Assembly (NCBI GenBank): GCA_900549345.1
Contig: UROC01000017.1
Coordinates: 1 to 27,879, forward strand
From: an uncultured Collinsella sp.
Lineage (GTDB): Bacteria; Actinomycetota; Coriobacteriia; Coriobacteriales; Coriobacteriaceae
Reading direction: 5' to 3'
DNA: 27,879 nucleotides
Shown here piece by piece: positions 22,221 through 27,879 of the stretch. Under the pieces are notes generated by a model. It had not been told where the DNA came from. It saw only the letters and a program-made list of their open reading frames with translations, and did not search any database. The stretch's first letter is position 1. Every line of letters begins with the position of its first letter. The translations under genes and the position numbers were made by a program.

Positions 22221-23999
22221 CTAGTCGAGGTTCTCGCGGAGCCACTTGATGGCGCCAGCGGGGTCGCGGGTGAGGTCGATATATTCCTTACCGCGGGGAG
22301 CGAGCAGCTTAATGCCCAGACGATCGGTGTCGGCCTTCATGTCGTTGTAGTAGCTACGAACCTGCGGGGCGAGCACGATAACGTCGTACTGATCCATGAT
22401 GGCAGTGTGCTGACCATAGGCGCCTGCGGAGGAAGCAATATTCTCTCCGGTCTGTGCGGCACCTTCCTTGATGGCGTTGGCAAGCATGGCAGAGGTGCCG
22501 GCGCCGGCGCACAGGACGAGGACCTTCAGGCCATCGACATCCTTCTTGGCGGATACTTCGGCAGCGGGCTCGGGCTGATCGGCGACAGGCTTGCTGTCGG
22601 CGGCGGCAACGGTCGTCTCGACGGAAGCGGTAGTCTGCTCGACAGCGGGCGCAGAGGCGTTGGCGGCGATGGCGGCGGCACCATCGGACTCGAGACCCAG
22701 CTCGGCGGCGCGCTCGGCCTCCTGGTCGCAGAGCAGCCTATCGTATGCCTTCAAGAACGGCAGGTAGATGATGGCGTCCAGCAAGATGATGATCGCGACA
22801 AATACCAGGGCGATAAGCTGGAAGTTCGTGGTGATGAAGATGCCGATGGGGGCGGGAGTGGCCCAAGGCACCACGAAGGAGAAGCCGTTCATGCCCACGT
22901 TATCGATAAAGAACTTGGCAACACTTACGTTGACGCAGCCGGCGGCAACAAAGGGGACGAGCATGTAGGGGTTAAGGATCATCGGCGCGCCAAAGAGCAG
23001 CGGTTCGTTGACGGCGAAGGTAACAGGAACAATCGAGGCCTTACCGTCGGCCTTGAGCTGCTTGGACTTCATAAAGAGAATCAGCAGAAGCGGCACGATG
23101 AACGTGGCGCCGGTGCCGCCGAACTCACCCACGAGTGACATGTTAAAGGTGAGGGAGTGGGCGGGGTGGCCACCGGCCAGCAGAACCTGCAGGTTCTCGG
23201 CCTGGTTGGCAAGACGGATGGGGTCGATGCCCGGCTGGACGATCGAGGGGCCGTGGACGCCGATGAACCAGAAGAACGCGGTGGCTGCCTGGATAAGGAT
23301 AAGGCCAGGATAGGTTTCTGCAGCGGTAAAGAGCGGGGAGAGCAGTTTGATAAGCAGCTCGGAGAACGGAACGCCCATAAGGTTGCGCACGACGACATCG
23401 ATGATGCCGCAGATGATGACGGCGCCGCCGAAGGGAATAATGTCGCGGAAGTTCTGAGCGATGGCGCCCGGGACCTCCTTGGGCAGCTTAATGGTCAGAT
23501 CGCGAGAGACGCAGAACTTGTAGACCCACACGGTAATGAACGCGGCGATATAGGCCGAGAACAGACCGCGCGTGCCCATGCTGGTGCAGTCGAAGACCGA
23601 AAGCTCGGAGCCGTCGAGCTTGGTGGTGAACTGCGTAACGGCGAGCAGCAGCATGCTGCACTGGGCGGCAACCATGGTGGAGCCGTCGTTGAGCACCTTG
23701 CCGGCGGGCATGCGACGGTTCATGGATGCCGTGAAGTTCTTGGCAGTGGTGCCGGCAACCATGATGCCCATAACGCCCATGGTGAAGTTGTACAGCTTGT
23801 TGCACCAGTCGATGAGCGGCTGGGGCAGCGTGATGCCAACTACGCCAGGAAGGGTGGCAATCAGCAGGAAGATCGAAGAGGTGAGGACGGTGGGCATGCA
23901 CCCAAGGAATCCGTCCTTAATGGCCTGGAGGTAGATGTTCCTCGAGATCTTCTCAAAGAACGGTTGATGCTTTTCGAGCATCTTTACGATGGCGTCCAT
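22221..23999 (-). CDS. lacE: Lactose-type PTS permease, fused IIC-IIB
   Basis: The 592-residue protein joins a Lac-family IIC domain (about 1-430, multiple membrane helices, with the signature NEPLLFGAPMILNPYMLVPF) to a C-terminal IIB domain beginning near 490. The IIB phosphorylation site is Cys497 in VLCAGAGTSAML. The Ala/Glu/Pro-rich linker, about 440-488, looks flexible. The N-terminal FLEKHQPF-type start and domain order match LacE of Gram-positive bacteria. The start ATG 23999 has AAAGGAG upstream. It is first in the lacE-lacG unit and divergent from a LacI-type repressor with a palindromic operator. It needs a LacF-type IIA, absent beside it. Confidence 0.9.
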   Translation of the reverse strand: MDAIVKMLEKHQPFFEKISRNIYLQAIKDGFLGCMPTVLTSSIFLLIATLPGVVGITLPQPLIDWCNKLYNFTMGVMGIMVAGTTAKNFTASMNRRMPAGKVLNDGSTMVAAQCSMLLLAVTQFTTKLDGSELSVFDCTSMGTRGLFSAYIAAFITVWVYKFCVSRDLTIKLPKEVPGAIAQNFRDIIPFGGAVIICGIIDVVVRNLMGVPFSELLIKLLSPLFTAAETYPGLILIQAATAFFWFIGVHGPSIVQPGIDPIRLANQAENLQVLLAGGHPAHSLTFNMSLVGEFGGTGATFIVPLLLILFMKSKQLKADGKASIVPVTFAVNEPLLFGAPMILNPYMLVPFVAAGCVNVSVAKFFIDNVGMNGFSFVVPWATPAPIGIFITTNFQLIALVFVAIIILLDAIIYLPFLKAYDRLLCDQEAERAAELGLESDGAAAIAANASAPAVEQTTASVETTVAAADSKPVADQPEPAAEVSAKKDVDGLKVLVLCAGAGTSAMLANAIKEGAAQTGENIASSAGAYGQHTAIMDQYDVIVLAPQVRSYYNDMKADTDRLGIKLLAPRGKEYIDLTRDPAGAIKWLRENLD

Positions 24000-24100
24000 A
24001 GAGCTCCTTTGCTGCTCGATGCGCGATGCATGTGGATGGAACTGGTCGTCGATGGATGATCAGGACTGCCCGGAAACCTTTCCGCTTAAGGAAGGCATTG

Positions 24101-24124
24101 CGAAATGACAACGTTGTCATTTCG
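24101..24124. promoter_or_regulatory. LacI-family operator O1 (24-bp perfect palindrome)
   Basis: The core TGACAACGTTGTCA has the central CG typical of LacI-family operators, and the palindrome extends to 24 bases. It lies between the divergent lacE and lacI-type genes, about 100 bases upstream of lacE. Confidence 0.85.
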
Positions 24125-24125
24125 T

Positions 24126-24146
24126 TAATGACAACGTAAGACATTA
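24126..24146. promoter_or_regulatory. Weaker second LacI-family operator O2
   Basis: The imperfect palindrome around TAATGACAACG is centred 23 bases from O1, about two helical turns, so two repressor dimers could bind the same face. Confidence 0.55.
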
Positions 24147-24274
24147 ATAGAAGGGCAACAAGGATTTACGGGTGAACGGTCGGTATTGTCCGATAAACGG
24201 CTGATTTGTCAGTCGGGCAGGTAGTGTATGCTAGAACGCAAAAAACAAGCGATGCGAAACCGACTGGAGAAGTA

Positions 24275-25285
24275 GTGGCAACGATGGACAAGAAAAATGT
24301 CTCAATGAACGATGTGGCAGTTGCCGCGGGCGTTTCTCTCAAGACGGTGTCGCGCGTGATCAACGAGCCCGATAGCGTGCGAGAGTCGACGCGCGATAGG
24401 GTCCATGCGGCCATGGAGACGCTCGGGTTTCGAACCAACTTTGCCGCGCGTTCGCTCAAGTTGGGCCGTTACGGGTGCATCGGCGTGGTGCTGTTCCACT
24501 TGTCGGGCGGCGCTGTGGACATGATTGACGGTATCGCCGATGCCGCCGAAGAGCGAGGCTTTGCGCTCACGATGATTAAGAAGCGCGCAGGGGAGAAGAT
24601 GACCCTTGCTGATGCAGCACGTAGGATGTCGCAGCTTCCCGTCGACGGCATGATTTTCAACCTGCGCCAGATGGTTGATGACTTTGATACCTTTGAGGCA
24701 CCGAAGGACCTCAAGACGGTGATTATCACGCCGATGGAGCATCCTACCTGCTCAACCGTCAGTGACGACCAAGAGGACGGCGCGCGCATGGCGTGCGAGT
24801 ACTTCTTGGACCGCGGTCACAAGAACGTGTATTTCGTTTCGGGTAAGAAAGAGTCGCTGTCGAGCCAATGTCGTATGAAAGGCTGGCGTGCGGCGCTCGA
24901 GGCGCGCGGCATTGAGCCGCCCGAGCCTCTGCGGGGCGATTGGAATGCGGATAGCGGGTATGCTGCGGGCCTCGTGCTTGCCGATAAACCCGACTGCACG
25001 GCAGTCCTGGCCGCCAACGACTGCATGGCGAACGGCGTGATGATGGCCTTGCGCGACAAGGGGCTGAACGTGCCCGACGATGTGTCCGTGATTGGCTTTG
25101 ATGACGAGCTTTACAAGACGATGCCCAACTCGATTTTGACGTCGGTAAAGTTCCGTCACCGCGAACTGGGCATCCGCGCACTCAACGAGGTTGTTGCGGG
25201 CTTGGAAGCCCCGAGTTCCAGAAGCCGTACGCTCGTTTCGGGCGTGCTGGTCGAGCGCACGAGCGTGCGGGATCTGCGGGCGTAG
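24275..25285 (+). CDS. LacI-family transcriptional repressor
   Basis: The 336-residue protein has the LacI helix-turn-helix MNDVAVAAGVSLKTVSRVIN at about 11-30, the hinge helix region NFAARSLK near 55 and a periplasmic-binding-protein-like sensor domain, ending with the conserved segment PDDVSVIGFDDELYKTMPNSILTSVKF. The GTG 24275 start is five bases after GGAG; an ATG at 24284 is too far from that site. It is divergent from lacE, with the palindromic operators in between, so it most likely represses lacE-lacG and itself. The inducer is probably a sugar or sugar phosphate of that pathway. It may also control the second lac module, though I see no matching operator there. Confidence 0.92.
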   Translation: MATMDKKNVSMNDVAVAAGVSLKTVSRVINEPDSVRESTRDRVHAAMETLGFRTNFAARSLKLGRYGCIGVVLFHLSGGAVDMIDGIADAAEERGFALTMIKKRAGEKMTLADAARRMSQLPVDGMIFNLRQMVDDFDTFEAPKDLKTVIITPMEHPTCSTVSDDQEDGARMACEYFLDRGHKNVYFVSGKKESLSSQCRMKGWRAALEARGIEPPEPLRGDWNADSGYAAGLVLADKPDCTAVLAANDCMANGVMMALRDKGLNVPDDVSVIGFDDELYKTMPNSILTSVKFRHRELGIRALNEVVAGLEAPSSRSRTLVSGVLVERTSVRDLRA

Positions 25286-25300
25286 GCTTGCCTGGCTTGT

Positions 25301-25603
25301 TTGTCTCATTCTGTAACAGTCGGGACTGAAAAACTCGGCCACCTGTTACAGATCAAGACAATTCGGTCCGGCTTGTTCCCATTGTCTCGATCTGTAACAG
25401 GTAGGAGCGAAATAACCCGCTAGATGTTACAGATTTAGATCGAGGGGATTGGCCCGTGCGTTCATCTCGATCTGTAACAACTAGACGTCCAAAACCGGTT
25501 TTAGTGTTACAGATTTAGACAATTCGGCCCAGCCCACCTTGTTCATCTCAATCTGTAACAGATAGAACCGAAAAACTCAGCCAGATGTTACAGATCGAGA
25601 CAA
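25301..25603. repeat. Array of four ~61-bp imperfect palindromes with ~80-bp period
   Basis: Copies start at 25301, 25382, 25461 and 25542 (steps 81, 79, 81). Each begins TTGTCTC or TTCATCTC followed by RATCTGTAACA or a close variant, and ends TGTTACAGAT followed by AGACAA or a variant. The middle holds a less conserved GACCGAAAAAC-like segment. The array fills most of the gap between the convergent lacI-type and lacE genes. A fifth copy is at 7819-7879. No open frame fits; it resembles REP/BIME-type extragenic palindromes. Confidence 0.88.
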
Positions 25604-25613
25604 ACGAATCAAG

Positions 25614-25654
25614 CCTATAAAGAAAGGGCCGCGCATCGCAGTGATGCGCGGCCC
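25614..25654 (-). terminator. Terminator downstream of the second lacE
   Basis: A 12-bp perfect stem GGGCCGCGCATC/GATGCGCGGCCC (25626-25654) has a five-base loop and is followed on the minus strand by TTTCTTTAT. Confidence 0.9.
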
Positions 25655-25690
25655 TGCTGTTGTCAGCAAGTGGCAGGTCTCGGCAGTTAT

Positions 25691-27451
25691 TTATGCCTCG
25701 AGGTTTGCCTCAATCCAAGCGACGGCACTCTTGGGGTCTTTGGTGAGGTCGATGTACTCTTTGCCCTTGGGCGAGAGCAGCGTGATGCCCAGACGGTCGG
25801 TATCGGCCTTCATCTCGTTGTAATAGGTGCGAACCTGCGGAGCCAGGACGATGACGTTGTACTGGTCCATGATGGCGTAGTGACTGCCGTAGGCACCGGC
25901 GTTGGCGGTAATGTCGATGCCCAGCTCGTCGGCGCCTTCCTTAAGCGCGTTGGCGAGCAGTGCAGAGGTGCCGGCGCCAGCGCACAGAACCAGAACCCTC
26001 AGATCCTTGCCCTTAAGGTCGGACGGAGCTGCGGAGGTCTCAGTGGCAGAAGCGGTCTCGACAACAGGAGCCTCAACGGCGGGGGCGGCAGCGGTCTTGA
26101 CGGCCTTGGTCTCCTCGGCCTCTTCTTCGGCCAGGGTCTCGGCCTCCTGCTTGCACAGGACGTTGTCGTAGGCCTTGCAGAACGGGTAGTAGATCAAGAA
26201 GTCAACGACCAGCAGGACGACAACCAGGACCAGAGAGATCGGCTGGAAGTTGGTGTCGATGAAGGTGCCGATCGGTCCGGGGAGTGCCCACGGCATGGCA
26301 CAGATAAAGCCGTTCATGCCCAAAAAGTCGATGAAGAACTTACCAATGAGGACGTTGGCCACGGGGGCAAACAGGAACGGGATCAGGAAGTACGGGTTGA
26401 GGATGATGGGCGCGGCGAACAGCAGCGGCTCGTTGACGGCGAACATCACGGGTACGACAGAGGCTTTGCCGACGGCCTTGAGCTGCTTGGAGCGCATAAA
26501 GAGCAGGAAGATGATCGGGACAATGAACGTGGCGCCGGTGCCGCCGAGCTCGCCGATGTAGTTACCGAAGTTCTCGGTCAGGGCAAGGGCGGGGTGACCG
26601 CCGGCCTGCAGCGTGGCGAGGTTGGTGGTGATGTTGCCAAACAGTGCGGCGTTGAGGGCAGGCTTAACGACCGAGGGGCCGTGGATGCCCATGAACCAGA
26701 ACAGCGGAATCATGAACCAGATGAGGGCGAGACCGGCGTAGGAATCGGCGGCGGCGAACAGCGGGCTTACCAGCGTGGAGATGACGTTGGCAAACGGGAC
26801 GGCCAAGCAGGTGCGGCAGATAACGTCGATGACGGCGACAAACAGGATGGAGAAGCTGAAGGCGAAGATGTCGCGGAAGTTCTGGGCGATGGCACCGGGG
26901 ACTTCTTTGGGCAGCTTGATGGTGATGTCGCGTTTAATGCAGAAGGCATAGATGTTGACCGTGGCAAATGCGGCGACAAAGGAGCTCAGCAGGCCCTTGG
27001 TGCCCATGTTGTCGGTAAAGAACACCGAGACGTCGGCGCCGTCGATTTTGGCACTCGTTTGGGTAACGGCCAAGATGAGCATGGCGCACATGGCGGCGAC
27101 CATGGTGCTCGTGGCGTTGATGGCCTTGCCTGCAGGCATGCGGCGGTTCTTGGAGCCGGTCAGAGCGCTTGCGGTGGTGCCAGCGACCATGATGCCCACG
27201 ACACCCATCGTAAAGTTGTAAACCTTGTTGCAGAAGTTCACAACGTCGACGTTCCACCAGTCGGGCAGCGTAAAGCCGCCGACTGTGGCGACAACGCCCG
27301 GCAGGGTCGAAATAAGCAGGAAGACAGAAGAAGACAGGATGATGGGCATTGCTGCCAAAAAGCCGTCTTTAATGGCCTGAAGGTAGATGTTCTTAGAGAC
27401 CTTGTCGAAGTACGGCTGACCTTTCTCCAAGAACTTAACGATCGATTCCAT
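25691..27451 (-). CDS. lacE: Second lactose-type PTS permease, fused IIC-IIB
   Basis: The 586-residue paralogue of the lacE product at 22221 has the same order: a Lac-family IIC (about 1-430, with NEPLLFAAPIILNPYFLIPF), an acidic Ala/Glu-rich linker and a IIB domain with Cys490 in VLCAGAGTSALL. The two proteins are near-identical over several stretches of the IIB domain (for example AIMDQYNVIVLAPQVRTYYN here) but differ in the linker. The start ATG 27451 has AGAGGAG upstream. It is last in a lacG-lacE unit, the reverse of the other module. No IIA gene is adjacent. The different linker and membrane parts suggest a related but not identical sugar range. Confidence 0.9.
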   Translation of the reverse strand: MESIVKFLEKGQPYFDKVSKNIYLQAIKDGFLAAMPIILSSSVFLLISTLPGVVATVGGFTLPDWWNVDVVNFCNKVYNFTMGVVGIMVAGTTASALTGSKNRRMPAGKAINATSTMVAAMCAMLILAVTQTSAKIDGADVSVFFTDNMGTKGLLSSFVAAFATVNIYAFCIKRDITIKLPKEVPGAIAQNFRDIFAFSFSILFVAVIDVICRTCLAVPFANVISTLVSPLFAAADSYAGLALIWFMIPLFWFMGIHGPSVVKPALNAALFGNITTNLATLQAGGHPALALTENFGNYIGELGGTGATFIVPIIFLLFMRSKQLKAVGKASVVPVMFAVNEPLLFAAPIILNPYFLIPFLFAPVANVLIGKFFIDFLGMNGFICAMPWALPGPIGTFIDTNFQPISLVLVVVLLVVDFLIYYPFCKAYDNVLCKQEAETLAEEEAEETKAVKTAAAPAVEAPVVETASATETSAAPSDLKGKDLRVLVLCAGAGTSALLANALKEGADELGIDITANAGAYGSHYAIMDQYNVIVLAPQVRTYYNEMKADTDRLGITLLSPKGKEYIDLTKDPKSAVAWIEANLEA

Positions 27452-27559
27452 AGTTCACGCTCCTCTTTGCATGAAATCTTAATGGCATGGACGTTGAAAA
27501 CCTATATGGTCTCCCGCTTGCTAAAAGCCCGGGTGCAGGCGGGGTCGGTCCCAGGGGGA

Positions 27560-27606
27560 GAGAGGGGAGCGGCTGGGTTTGTATCGCATAGGGCCGCTCC
27601 CTTCTC
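27560..27606 (-). other. Intercistronic stem-loop between the second lacG and lacE
   Basis: A 14-base stem with one mismatch (27560-27573 with 27593-27606) encloses a 19-base loop, without a T-run on the minus strand. It may adjust the relative mRNA levels of the two genes. Confidence 0.55.
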
Positions 27607-27627
27607 GGGGGAAAGCGAGGCGATGCG

Positions 27628-27879
27628 CTACTGCGCGTCCGCCATAGTGTCGGCGAGCTCCTTATACCAGAGTGCCGACTGCTTGATGTAGCGTTTTTGC
27701 GTGTCGAAGTCGATGTAGAACAGGCCGTAGCGCTTGTTATAGCCATTGGCCCACGAGAACTGGTCCTGCAGGCTCCAGATAAAGTAGCCCTGGACGTCGA
27801 CGCCCTCGGCGCGCGCCTGGAGCACCTTCTCCATGTGCTGGTCGACAAAGTCGATGCGCTCGGGATCGGCGACGATGCC
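27628..27879 (-). CDS. lacG: 6-phospho-beta-galactosidase (GH1), C-terminal part only
   Basis: Only the last 83 residues are in the window; the frame is open to the right edge. It contains the phosphate-binding stretch SWANGYNKRYGLFYIDFDTQ and the ending KRYIKQSALWYKELADTMADAQ, closely matching the lacG product at 20724. Ser, Lys and Tyr of the phosphate site and the Trp after the Ser are conserved. The catalytic glutamates lie outside the window. It precedes a lacE gene on the same strand by about 176 bases, so the two form one unit. Confidence 0.88.
   Translation of the reverse strand, partial: GIVADPERIDFVDQHMEKVLQARAEGVDVQGYFIWSLQDQFSWANGYNKRYGLFYIDFDTQKRYIKQSALWYKELADTMADAQ

Noticed and set aside
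21189..23138. A 649-codon open frame on the plus strand opposite lacG and lacE
   Set aside because: The protein is low-complexity (rich in Gly, Val, Asp, Glu) and matches no family. The minus strand encodes clear GH1 and PTS proteins with proper ribosome binding sites. It is a GC-rich antisense shadow.
24178..24192. GGTCGGTATTGTCCG as another copy of the 34-bp repeat unit
   Set aside because: Only the first ten bases agree, there is no periodic neighbour, and the position is not before an ATPase gene.
25301..25603. The palindrome array as a CRISPR array
   Set aside because: The conserved parts are palindrome arms within each unit, the spaces between units are about 20 bases, and no cas genes are present.
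25670..27691. A 673-codon open frame on the plus strand opposite the second lacE
   Set aside because: It has the same biased antisense composition as the frame at 21189, and the two resemble each other only because they mirror paralogous genes.

Overview
The window looks like a chromosomal segment of a GC-rich gut actinobacterium of the Coriobacteriia, most likely Collinsella or a close relative. I infer this from the GC-rich codon use, the many sugar PTS genes, the PRD-, LacI- and DeoR-type sugar regulators, and fermentation genes such as D-lactate dehydrogenase. No rRNA or other marker fixes the species.

Left end (1-4260): an accessory block on the minus strand. It holds a small ribbon-helix-helix-like protein, a 928-residue MmeI-type fused restriction-modification enzyme and an overlapping EcsC-family gene. 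It lies beside tRNA-Thr(CGT), which has its own promoter and terminator. The stretch between the tRNA and the island is full of repeats and hairpins.

4300-9300: an orphan mannose/sorbose-type PTS IIB whose active-site His is replaced by Tyr; galM with a divergent DeoR-family regulator; a RelE/Phd-type toxin-antitoxin pair; a gene-poor stretch with hairpins; and a D-lactate dehydrogenase gene broken by a one-base frameshift.

9500-18800: a complete sugar uptake locus. A PRD/EIIB/EIIA regulator and a MalY/PatB-type PLP enzyme lie beside a plus-strand operon. The operon encodes an M42 aminopeptidase, a lactose/cellobiose-family IIA, IIB and IIC, an M24 Xaa-Pro peptidase and an RDD membrane protein; ptsH (HPr) follows. 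The same palindrome, TTTCACC-N5-GGTGAAA, sits ahead of the regulator and between malY and the operon, so it is a good candidate operator. Two metallopeptidases and a C-S-lyase-like enzyme around one PTS suggest a substrate that carries an amino acid or peptide, rather than a plain disaccharide.

18800-20650: a fragment copied from the 3' end of the DeoR gene, then a 34-bp periodic repeat array leading into an AT-richer DUF4143-type ATPase gene.

20700-27879: two lactose-PTS modules. The first is lacE-lacG with a divergent LacI repressor and a 24-bp palindromic operator. The second has the reverse order, lacG (cut by the window edge) then lacE. Between them is an array of four ~61-bp palindromes with an ~80-bp period; a fifth copy lies upstream of the toxin-antitoxin pair. 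Neither module has its own IIA here. The IIA at 14216 has the expected LacF residues and could serve them. No lacABCD tagatose-6-phosphate genes are present in the window.
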